From Bryopsis sp. KO-2023 (lineage: Eukaryota > Chlorophyta > Ulvophyceae > Bryopsidales > Bryopsidaceae), in assembly GCA_030272585.1 (NCBI GenBank), contig BSYQ01000005.1, forward strand, positions 930,001 through 994,000: a stretch of DNA of 64,000 nucleotides, read 5' to 3'. The notes under the pieces were generated by a model that saw nothing but the letters and a program-made list of their open reading frames with translations, was not told the DNA's origin and searched no databases. Shown one piece after another: positions 23,301-33,739 of this stretch. Each line of letters starts with the position of its first letter. Position 1 is the first letter of the stretch. Made by a program: the position numbers and the translations under genes.

Positions 23301-26300
23301 ACTGGGTCGAAGGGCAGCTACGTCCCTATAGAAGCTCCCGAGGTTTTCTTCTCGGCCGCCGAATTCACATGCCTCCCGGAGCAAGCAATTGTGGAACTGA
23401 GGTGCAAACGGCGTCGAATGCCAAAACCCGGGTTTTGGAACAAGGGCTGCACCCCCCAGACAAATCGCATCGGTTTCACATTCTTGGCAGCCCTTTTTCG
23501 GAAGAAAACTGTTTCAAGAAACGATGACCCCGTGGGGAAAAACATGCATATATTAGATTCGATCGATACATCTTGACAAATCTGCGATTTCTTTCAAACA
23601 AAAACAACGACGACCCGCTGTTACCTGTACTTGGTGATTTCGCAGACGTTGCATTCTTTGAAAGCTTCCCCCTCCATTTCCCCAGGGTAGCAATCCCGAA
23701 TGACGAAAGTGGTGTTCACAGAGGCCAATCGACCAGCAGAAAAAGTCAGACTGTGCTCCACATGCTCTCCGAGGACATCCGTGGAATTTACATTAACTAT
23801 TCCGTTCCTCGCCTTGTAAATTTGCTGGCCTCTGATGGCGTCCGTTGGTGTTGAAAGCGTCACATCGATTTCTGCATCGAGATTGAACAGGGTCTTTCCC
23901 CTTCTGAATGCCCTTACGATCCTCGGAAATTAAAAAAAGGAATAAGCAAAATAATTAAACTGAATTGTTTCTCTTTTTTTTTTTGGGTTTGTTGGAATGT
24001 TTTTCTAGGCTCTGATTGCATCCGATGGCGTCGAAAGCGTGACATCCATTTCTGTTGTCCGTACGTAATTCTGTGGCCAAAATTTTTTGGATGAGGTGAT
24101 TTTCTGGTATTGGGTTGGGATAGGAGCAGAGTGGCTCCTCAGGCAACATGGAATCATTGATTGATTGATTGATTGAATTCTGTGGCCAAAATTTTCACAC
24201 TCAATTAAGAGAGCAATCGATCGAAAAAAGAATATGCCTCACCGTTTTCAGGGATCCCTCCTGTGACGGTTTGTTTGAAGGCATCTATCACTCTGAGTTC
24301 GACGCCTTGGTTGGGGTTGCTTGCGTTGAACACCATTCGTTTTCCTGAGGTCTGTTTAACTGTCGACAAATCTTTCGGCCAAACCAGCTCCAGAGCAACT
24401 CCGCTGGATGCGACTTGAGGTCCAAAAATGCCATTGCTATTCTGTCAAAAGAAACGCAGAAGCAAGAATCCAACGTTAAATTGTAGTTTAAAAAAGAAAG
24501 TAATGCTAAATTGGATTTTAAAAAGAACGTAATGCTAATTTGGGTTTTAAAAAATACCCATGCATCAGGACTTAATGCCTGAAATTGGTATAGGAAACTT
24601 ATGTCATAACAAAATTTCCATCTCTTCAATCCTCCAAAAACATACTACAACCGAAACTATTTATTCAACAGATCGGCCAGGTGCCCTCTCATCGTACCTC
24701 CCCCCCTTCCCCTTTTTTTCTTTAAAAATCTCAAAATCAAAACAAGTAAAATGAAAAATTTCTTTACGGAAAAGTAAATAAATAAATAAATAAAAAGACT
24801 CAAAATAAATAAATAAAAGTAAAATGAAAAATCTATTTACCTTGACTACATTATCGACCACGTTTATGCATAGCTCCTTTTGCTTGCCTTCCTGCCAGAT
24901 GTCCAAAAGCGACATCGAGTTATCAATAACCTCAAACGCAGTCGGATCGAAGGGCGCATTGGGGTCATAGTCCTCATAGTCATAGTCATTATCGGATCCA
25001 AAATCGTCTTGGCACTTGGCGTACATAGAGGAGGGGTCTGACACGAATATGCCCCCTCCCCCAAATTCAGCAACGTTTTTGGAAATATTGGCAGTCTCAA
25101 TTCGAAAACTTCGACACGGAGCTGCCGTTGGAGTTGGATCGACTTCGCATGAGTCCTTGCTCCAGCCATTCCCACTCACAGCTGCAAATATCGCACCTGT
25201 CAAGGAAAAAAAAGAAAACAAGCAAATTTACTGTTTTTTCATAACTAGGGTGCTCTTGAGAACCAAGCAATGCTGTATTTTTGCCTCGAAAGAATTTTTC
25301 GACGTTCGGACTTTGGGAGTTGAAAAGACCGACTCAAAATCCTCCCATCAGGATTCGAACCCACGTCCCCAGTCTGACAGGGACAGTTTGACACCCCACC
25401 TCCAACCGCAGCCTTATTCCTCATGAGCTCAAGCTTCGACAACAACACCTTGACAATGGCTAGGTCCGGAACTTCATCCAACACCAGGCAAATCGCCCCA
25501 CCCCCTCCAGATCCGCACGAACTCAACAGATTCTCCCCATCCTCTGGTTTTCCACCTCGTTTTTTTTTTAAATCTTTCCCGAGGGCAGAGTCTGCCTGTT
25601 TCAGTTTACGCCCGCCCGACAAAATATCTGCATCGGATTGCCACCTTTCCAAAACCACCGCTTCGTTTTCGACAAAAATAGAATCCCGGATCTGAAAAGG
25701 GAACACATGGAAAAAAAAGACAAAACTCAAGATCAACTTCGAATTGCTCATGGTAGATTTGTTCAAAAAATCAAATTCAAATGGCAACTGATGTTAAGGA
25801 ACTGTCCTTTTTTTGACTTCAAGATATGAGCTCCTCTTTCCTAGCACCCCCCTCTCCTTTCCACAAAATAATATGTGGAAAATAAAAATAGAAACGAACA
25901 AACCCTTCAAACTACTGGACAGACTCCGGATCGTACAAAAGAGTGTTACCCTTTCCTGACAGAAATTCAAGAACATAGATCGACTGCAAATGAAAAGAGA
26001 GGTTAACATACAAAATATAAAAAACAACCCTGTCAAACCACTCTCTACTTTATCTGTTAATATTTGCGGTAATGAATTCACTCACTTGCAAAACGTTTTC
26101 CCTCAAGCTCCGTGCAACGGTGAAAAGGCCTCCCCCAGCAACAGCTCTGTTTTTTCGAAACGTTCCTGGTTGCAATTCAAGAAACAGATCCGGTGTTTGT
26201 AAACGCAGTTGAGCGGTGGTGTCCAAATATACGCCCCCCCCCCTCAGTGCGCTGTTCTTTTCGAAAAGATAATTCAATAAGCTGATTTCGGCGATTCCAT

Positions 26301-29300
26301 CCAACAGACCCAAACCTCCACCGTTTCTAGTAGCGGTGTTGTTGATGAAATGCCCACCCTGCACAGTGACGGGGCCTGAGAAAAAAATGAATAACAAACA
26401 AATCAAGAAAAAAAAAAGAGAAGCCTGACTCTAGACAGAATGACCACCACCACAAGAACAGCCCCCCCCCAAAAAAAAAAAATAAATTAAAATCAAAATA
26501 GTATTAATAATGAATTTAAAAAATGGGCATTCGACAGGGGGCTATATGCTGCTGTTGATTTCTTATGTAGGGTCAAAATGAAAAAAATCGAATTCTATTT
26601 ATTATTATTTTATTTTATTATGTTTGAGAAACCTCGGATCAAGACCATTCATATTTCGAGATTCAGTTTTTGCATTCTTGTTCTGCAGCGCTGTTTTTAT
26701 TTTTTTTTCATCAGTTTTTTTTTTGGGAGGGGAGGAGGCTTTTCGCATGTACTTGTTGAAACATTATTTAATTTTTGGCCTTGTGTAACAAAAATTACAC
26801 CAACAGAAAAGTGACATAGGCTATGTACATATATTGATCAATTAAAAATAATTATAATAAAGTATTATTATTTTTAGAAGAAGTCCTTTTTGATTTCATA
26901 TCTTACCACAAAACACGCACAGGATTCCTCCACCATCAACTGCCCTGTTGTCTCTAAATTCCGAATTTGAGTTTCCGACGAGGCTCCCATCCAGCTCCGC
27001 AGGGCCACTGACGGTCAAATCGGCATTATTAGTAAGCAGAATGCCCCCTCCCATGTCAGCCTGGCAATTAACAACGTGGGAGTTCGCCCAACTCACTATG
27101 GTATTCCTCAGCACCAAACCCCCCCCAGCTTTGGAGGCCTCGTTGCTCTCGAATGTGCAAGATTCTATTTTTGCCTGCGGCGGTGCAAATACAAAAATGA
27201 AATTCTAATAGTAATAACAAAAAAGGTTAGTCATATTTGGTGTGCCAGCGATGGACCCTGTCTTGGGTTAATAAACAGAACAAAAAAAAAAAAAAAGGAA
27301 AGGGAAGGGGGGAGGAAAAAGAAGTTATAGGTGTTTGATATTTCATTCTTCATTCGATCTCCTCCTTTGATCAAGAGTAAATAATTGCATTCAATGTATC
27401 GATGACTGACGGGGGGGGGGGGGTATCCACAGTTCAAACCAAAATTCAAGATTGGTGCTCTTCTCTGTTCGAAACGTTGATGCCTATTCGATACAATCGA
27501 AGTTTTCCCTGACCTGCAACCAGTTCTTTTTGCATCGCACAAACACAGCAAGGATGTGTTATCACAGTCAGGGCTTTTTTTTTCCTTTTCTTTATTATGG
27601 AAAAATAAAATCAAAAATAAAGAAAAATAAAATGAAGGTCTTGAGGGAAGGGGCAAAAAACAGGGTTTTCGCATTCTTTTGTTTTATGGATATTGGCCTC
27701 CAACTTCACCCCACCTTGGTTCTATCTGATGCGACAATATGCACCCCCCCTCCATACACAGCTTGGCTGTTTTTCACATTACAATCGATCATTTCGATCG
27801 ACATTCCCACATCCACAATGAACAAGAAGATCGACCCGCCTTGCAGAATTTCATCGTCCCTGACGTCGAACTCTCCGGGCGCCCCAACAAAACCAGCTTG
27901 ATTGCCGTCGAAATCACACCCTATCAACGTAATGCTTCCCTCCTCCACCCCAGAGTCAGACACCATCGCAACCCCACCCCCCGCTGCCGCCACGTTCCCC
28001 TCGAAAGTGCTGTTTTGAATCAACACCTCCTTCATGTCTTTCAGCCCAACTGCTCCACCCCGACCGAATGCAAATTTGAAAATATAGTACTGGACAAGTT
28101 CGAGGGGTTTCCCAAAACCATCGTCCCTGGCCGGCTCACCCCCCCCATTACCCAGAGTAACTCTATTCCCTTCGAAACTGCAGCTGGAAATATTAACAGC
28201 CGTCCTCAATATGGACTGTTTACCAAAACAAGATATTGCCCCCCCCGAATTCATTGCCGTGTTATTAGTGAATTTCGACCTTTCCACTAGCAGTTGCCCA
28301 CCCTGCACGCTGATTCCGCCACTCTTCATCCCCTCATTTCCAGCAAATACGCTGTCACTAATGGTTGCATTCACCCCTTCACGGAGGGTCAGCGGGGCCT
28401 CTCCAACCAAGGCAACAAGAGTGTTGTTCAGAAACTCTACCCCAAAGAATGAAACTGAAATCACGATCCCCTCCTCCACAGGGACGTTTTCGGGGGCTTC
28501 AACGACCACCACCCTGGGCACTCCTCTGCATCCTTCGAATATAACATTCTGTACCGTCACCCCAGTGGCACTACAAAATACAGACAGTCGAAATTGGATG
28601 AGCAGCTCTTCCCTCAGGTCGATTCAAAGCAGCGTGAGTGGGTACAGCACTGTTGCAGATCTTCAATTTCTAGTTGTCAGACGATCCCAACACCCTGAGT
28701 CTGTCTGAAACAGGGGCTTGGATGACTGACAGGAATTTGTTTTTGTCTCTATTGAACACCTGTGCAAGGAAATTCATCTGTTGGGCTGATTTTTCCTCGC
28801 ATTGTTCTGGATATGGACAGAAATCGATACACGAATCGCCGTAACGATTAGTCATATTTAATTGTATGTCTGAAATTCGCACTCCGCCACAAACCTGATC
28901 GTGAGGGCATTCCCAGCGTCTGGACATCGCAGCGTCGGTTTTGATTTCCCCTCTCCGCCCCGTATCGTGACGTTCTCCTTGTCGATCACCAAAGTTTCGC
29001 TGAGTTCCAGCTCCTTGAACGTGAACTCGATCGTCTCGCCGCCCTCCAACCCCCCGAAAACATCCTTCGCGGTTTTCGCATTTCTAACTGTCAAAACGGA
29101 CGCCTCCACCAGGTCACCTGCAAATTCGGAAATGTGATTCAGATGGAGATTTTCCTTCCACCGAGTGCATGCAAAAAAAGGGGAACGCTTGATCAGAAAA
29201 TGAGCCTCGCTCGTACGGTGTGTCAGAGCCCAAACACCCCTCTCGTCAAGAAAATGAAACCCCAACTTTTTCCGCAAACATTCGAGCGGGAACGAAAGCT

Positions 29301-29398
29301 GGGAGACAGTGAATACCATGAATCCCTGGTGCAAAATCGTGGTGCAAAAGTAGCCAGACGGCCAGAAGCCACGCTGCGGACCGGCACAACCTCAACAT
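20375..29398 (-). CDS. Large surface protein: Pmp-like beta-helix repeats plus multi-pass C-terminus
   Basis: Fourteen exons join in phase to 4671 nt, 1556 residues: 29398-29317, 29117-28895, 28570-27715, 27174-26907, 26375-26086, 25691-25400, 25196-24841, 24441-24243, 23871-23625, 23508-23259, 22831-22603, 22189-22095, 21895-21805, 21567-20375. A signal peptide (LLAVWLLLHHDFAPGIHG) leads into many beta-helix repeats of the chlamydial Pmp type, with FxxN and GGxI-like pairs such as SKFTNNTAMNSGGAIS and FINNTATRNGGGLGL (about residues 30-790). An Ig-like stretch (NSNGIFGPQVASSGVAL) follows. Next comes a Cys-rich part with CYPGEMEGEAFKECNVC, PKPGFWHSTPFAPQFHNC and GYKGRLCGSCQDDYGHLPGG. The last third has about eight hydrophobic segments, including INYLQVTSLAVTIDL and IVFPVILLIFFLVVWIISWV. 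This architecture is known from algal and protist genomes as uncharacterised proteins, so a surface receptor or adhesin role is inference. Exon 1's phase-1 donor and the exon 6 donor were chosen by phase. Confidence 0.9.
24009..24053 (-). repeat. Duplicated start of an exon within the preceding intron
   Basis: This block is a diverged copy of 23829-23873, the acceptor and first codons of exon 9 of the beta-helix gene. On the - strand it keeps an AG acceptor and the same phase and encodes MDVTLSTPSDAIR (real exon: IDVTLSTPTDAIR), then meets a stop with no donor. It is either an exon-duplication relic or a possible poison exon. Confidence 0.7.
25330..25420 (-). repeat. tRNA-like relic or SINE head at a splice donor
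   Basis: On the - strand the sequence contains GGTTCGAATCC, a perfect RNA polymerase III B box (25361-25351), preceded by a partial anticodon-arm-like hairpin GTCCC...GGGAC. The acceptor and T stems do not pair well, so it is not a functional tRNA gene. The 5' half overlaps the end of exon 6 and its GT donor (25399-25398) in the beta-helix gene. Confidence 0.4.
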
Positions 29399-31073
29399 CG
29401 CTGCCTTTTTTTCTCTGTTTTCCTCTCTTTTCTTATTTATGGAACAACGCCGCACGCTTCCTACGATATTCACTCCTAATCGACCTTACTCATGCCCAGT
29501 TTTCTCACTTTCGCAAAATCCGCCGAAATATATCCGATATTTTAAATGGGGGGAAAAGTTTGCTTGGGGGGACGCCTTGAGATCGAACTCAGCCCAACCA
29601 CTGTCACATGAACCTAAATCGTAACTCATACCTCGTACTGAGGCCTATTCTCACACCACTTGCAACAACGACGCTCATGCTGGTCTGTCCAAAACCACCT
29701 CGAGGGTGGATTCCACAGCAGCAGGCATTACTCTGTTTTCCCACAGCATATGATGCTGTTTTAGTGTGGCACTTTTGCCACAACAGCAGGCATTACTCTG
29801 TGTTTTCCCACAGCATATGATGATGTCTTAGTGTGGCACTTTAGTCGCATACATCCAGTTGGGAAGATTCAGTGAACGTTGAGGCGTTCTGTGGCAACAT
29901 GGAAATAGTTCCAAAGAAGTTCAGGGATGGACCTTGGTATAAATATTGCAGTGGTTCAAATTGCCACCGTTTCAGTTTCGAAGTGCAAACACAGTGTGGT
30001 TGAAAAGCCAGCTCACGATTATTTCCCTATAGACGTCGGTCGTGACAATCGGGTTCGGTAGTTTTCTCTTGAATAATACATGTTACAGAAAACAAAAACT
30101 GCTTCCATAGTTTTGCAGTATTTTTTTTTTTTTTCGCATGGTGCAGCTGGTGACCTCACGAAATGCTCCCCTTTTTTATCATACATTTATTTTTTTTGGG
30201 TTTGGGGACCAAAAAGGGGGAGTCTTGAAAGAACAAAAAACAAAAAATCTTTGTGTAAGGAGATTTCCTATTTCCTCACATCAACTTTGATTTTGTTTTC
30301 GTCTAAATCGTGTATTTTTTTTTCAAGTCAGAAGCCAAAATCCAAGTGATTCTTATTTTCTGTTTTTTTTTTTTTCCCTCTGTGCTGCCATTTCTTTTTT
30401 ATTTTCTTCCCTTCAAATAGAATGTTCTTTCAACCCCACATCACCAGGGGAAAAAAAGCAATCAAAAGGCGCTCCCAAAAAAAATTCTTTTTATTTTGAG
30501 AGAGAGATTTTCCATAATAAATCAAGAATGTTAAGAGTTGGTGTGCCCTTCTCGTTTTTTTCCTTCCTCTATCTTTCAGCCGAACAAAATAGAAAGGGAA
30601 AATGGTGCCGAAGATTTTTCTTTTTTCAAGGTAACTTCTTTCTAATGAAAAAGATCTTTTTTTCACTTTAGCCCCCTCCCTTCCCTTTTTGCACTGTTTT
30701 GTTTATTTGTTCTATATCTTCCACCCCCAAACTTTTTCGATAGGAAGAAAGACATCCAAAGGGTGATTTAATCAGCTCATCCCAGCCAGTTAATTTTACC
30801 AATTCAAAATTGTGAAAAAAATGTCACAATTCTTCTGGGGGGTCAGCTCGAGCTCGACACAACAAAAAATACCCAGTGGTAAGGGCGGCTGGAGCCAGGG
30901 GGACTGCAAATATTTACATGAAACGTTTTGGCGCATAAAATACACAATTGATCGCTTGGTATGATTGATCCACATCCAAATTAAAAAAGTGCTGTCGGAA
31001 TGAAACCTCATTTCGACAGAAATGACCCCAAACGAACAAAATCCGATCAGGAAAATAAAAAAAAAAACAAAAA
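29399..31073. other. Spacer: promoter side of the beta-helix gene, 3' side of the Cys-rich gene
   Basis: No gene recognised. Up to about 30060 the sequence is mixed; 30120-30760 is rich in T runs. A two-copy tandem repeat lies at 29713-29843. Confidence 0.5.
29713..29843. repeat. Two-copy tandem repeat of about 65 bp
   Basis: Copies at 29713-29777 and 29778-29843 differ at a few positions. Each contains a near-palindrome (ACAGCATATGATGCTGT in the first copy). It lies about 315-445 bp upstream of the start codon of the beta-helix gene and could be a regulatory duplication. Confidence 0.8.
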
Positions 31074-32382
31074 CTAATCCAACTTTTCAAACTTCTCTCC
31101 GAGTTCACGTGCAAAGAGGCGATTCTCGGCGACGCCTGTGCAGTGATTGTCTTTGCAAACCTTCACCAGGACTTTTTCACACTTTTGCTCAGACACCTGG
31201 TTGCATTTCTTTTCATGAACAGTTTCGCAGACATCCTCGTACACTGTCTTGCACTCTTCCTTGTGTTCGATCTTGCAAACCTCGTTGGTTACATCTTTGC
31301 AAACATCCTTCTGGACCTACAATAATCCAGAAAACCAACCCCCTTATTTTCCCCCAGTGTCTTCAAAAAAACGAAAGAAAGAAATTCAGACAGGAGCCTC
31401 CCTTACCGTTTCGCAGATATCATCAAAGAAGGCTTTGCTTTCCTCCGATTGGGTGGTTTGGCAATCCTTCTTGTGCTCGGTTTTGCATTGCTCCTTAAAT
31501 TCTTCCTGGCAATCCAGGCTGGGGACGTCTTTGCATTTCTCAGGGGTAGTATGGCACTTGCCATCATGATCGCAAACCTGCAAGAAAATTCCCACGAAGA
31601 GATAACCACCATCATTTTCACTTTCAGCCCCGCTATTTACGTAGTGCGGCGGCTGGCAACTTCAAAAACAAGCATTTGGAGTACCTTCTTTCCAGGCCAA
31701 CACTCCTTCTGGGTTCCACCCGTTTTCTTGCAAGTCTTGTGGGGCACCTTTTCGCAGACCTCGGTCGGCACATCCTTGCAAGTTTCGTGCGGGACCTGTG
31801 GGCAGCCTTGCTTTGCGATCTTTTTACACACCTACAGCGACCACCACCCTCGTAAAAAAAATCCAGCCGCCAGCCCACCTTCGATGAATGGATCGATGAG
31901 CTAAGTAACGAAGGGGACTACCTGTCTTGGGACCTGGTGGCACTCCTGCTTAGTCTCTGGATGGCACTTTTCAAAGGGAACGCTCTTGCACTCATCTTTT
32001 GGCACTTTTTCGCATTTCTGTTTGGGAACGTCCTCGCATTTCTCGGTGGGTACGTCATGGCACTTCATAGTGAACGAATCAACGCACTTGGGCTCTAAAA
32101 CCAACACAGCATAACGAACACCGTGAGAGCACACCCAAAGCAGCATGGTAGCGTTGCACGTGCTTGTATAACTACGTAGTTAAGCGATCATCTCACTCAC
32201 CGCACTTCTTATCGGGGCTGCCCAGCAAACGTCGATCTGATGCACGCAAAGACGAGCGTTAGATAGTCGGCAGGAGGGCACAAACACAAATTTCAACCAA
32301 ACCAAAACAGGGTTCGCTCACCTCCAGCCGCGGTTACAGCAGCGATTCCAAGAACGAACAGTGCGACGACAGCAAACTTCAT
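31074..32382 (-). CDS. Secreted cysteine-repeat protein (Cys-x-x-Val-Pro repeats)
   Basis: Six exons join in phase: 32382-32322, 32236-32201, 32094-31922, 31831-31685, 31577-31407 and 31316-31074, giving 276 residues. The signal peptide is MKFAVVALFVLGIAAVTAAG. The mature protein is a near-periodic array with one Cys about every 8 residues in units like KCEDVPKQ, KCEKVPKD, ECKSVPFE, TCKDVPTE and VCEKVPHK; later units lose the VP (ECKTVYED, VCETVHEK). All internal introns after exon 3 are phase 0 and cut between units, which suggests growth by exon or unit duplication. The tail LFARELGEKFEKLD lacks Cys. No enzyme domain is visible. I do not recognise a named family; an extracellular structural or binding protein is the reasonable guess. 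TTTAAATA near 32518 on the upstream side may act as a TATA-like element. Confidence 0.88.
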
Positions 32383-33197
32383 CTTCCCTGCAGTGTAAAT
32401 CGATAATCCCCAAGGAGCGACAGCGAAGAATCTAGGCGAAAGGGTCGGGTTTTTCTGCTTGTGTTGAGGATGTTTGCGAAGCTTTTTTTTTTTCTTATCG
32501 AGAGTGGCTCGGTTCGGTTTAAATACTGATGGAGGTGCAGATATGATGGACCTGGGACAGCATCCGACAGACCTCCCTATGCGAGAAAAGACTCCCATCC
32601 TTTCCTTTGAAAACTGACGGGGTGCTTGATTGTCAGCAGGTGAGGGATCGGCTCCACAGAACCCAAAGATCTTTTTTTCCCTTAGCCGCAGGATACGATT
32701 CTGTAGGGCCTGGGAATTATTTGTGGATTCAATGGTGATGTGTCAGTTGGGGACTTGTATTGCTTATTTGTACAGCAATCGTGGAGGGTGGCCCCCCAAA
32801 AAGGGGTTCCATCTCTCCCATGGTGCTGGGTAGGTGTTTTTTGGAAACTGTAGTCAATATTGCCATCCTAATGCTTTCAGGGACGTGTGATCTTTTGCCC
32901 AAAACGTTTTGTTTTGGGCTGGACTCACGAACACATCAGTTTTCTTTTGAAATTTTGAGAAAAGGCCAGGATACCTTATCTCAAAAATTTCAGTGTTGGT
33001 CTGCAACAAGAAAACCAACCCACTGCAGTTTACCCAGCTCTTCCAACTTTCATGTATTGCCGTGTTTCGACTTGTCTGTTTTGGAAAAGGAATCTTGTCC
33101 AGTTGCAAGTCTCGTGGGACAGGTAGTGGTGAGGCGAACAATGAACCCGCAGCCCTTTTCACCTTGCATTCAAATTGAGCACTGGACTTTGCCAAGC
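32383..33197. other. Divergent promoter region, no gene seen
   Basis: This separates the start of the Cys-repeat gene (-) from the fold-back element and the FkbM-type gene (+). Frames present here show no domain or splice pattern that I can support. Confidence 0.45.
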
Positions 33198-33425
33198 GCC
33201 ACCGGCATAGGCGCAACCAGGATTTCAGGGAAGGGGGGGCACAAGTTTTTTTTGGGGGGGGGCCCAATTTTTTTTTAGGGTAAGAAACAGTTGGTTGAGG
33301 CATGGCGCAGTAGATTTCAAGAGGAAATTTCTTTTTTTTCCCTTGCTCCTTGACTTTTGGGGGGGGGGGCCAGAAAGTTTCTAGGGGGGGCCAGGTCCCC
33401 CCCTGGTTGCGCCTATGGCCACCAG
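33198..33425. mobile_element. Fold-back MITE-like element, possibly hAT-related
   Basis: A 16-bp perfect terminal inverted repeat (CATAGGCGCAACCAGG at 33206-33221 and its complement at 33402-33417) encloses about 180 bp of G-rich, non-coding sequence. The flanks GCCACCGG (33198-33205) and GCCACCAG (33418-33425) form an 8-bp near-perfect direct repeat, the target-site size of hAT elements. It encodes nothing and would depend on a transposase elsewhere. It sits about 315 bp upstream of the FkbM-type start codon. Confidence 0.65.
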
Positions 33426-33739
33426 CCTACCAGTCTTTCACCTCCGTCTCAACACTGTCACATTGCCAGTCATAGGGACGAAGAGGCGGGCGATTCACGT
33501 GAGGCTCAAGGGAAATAGAGGTCAGCACCAGCAAGACGCTGAGCGCCAGCGATCTCCAACCCCAAAGCATTGGACTGACGGGGAGGACTCCATCACACAA
33601 CACCGATAAAATAAATGTGATGGATCACATCAAAACCCATCACGATGCCGCGTGGAGCGTGGAGTTCTTTGTTTGCATGGGGTTTTCGTCCCTGATTCAC
33701 TTTTTTTTTTAACTTCCTTGTCCCCGTTCTCAAGCCACG

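Noticed and set aside
25351-25361. Functional tRNA gene on the - strand
   Set aside because: Only the B box is good; the acceptor and T stems do not pair. Kept as a tRNA-like relic.
25914-25983. Mini-exon candidate after an AG acceptor between exons 5 and 6 of the beta-helix gene
   Set aside because: Its phase does not fit either neighbour, while joining 26086 directly to 25691 is in phase 0 and gives a natural sequence.
28670-28894. Open - strand frame with several Cys directly after exon 2 of the beta-helix gene
   Set aside because: It is out of frame with exon 2. Skipping it as an intron (28894-28571) gives a perfect phase-2 join to exon 3 and restores the repeat pattern.
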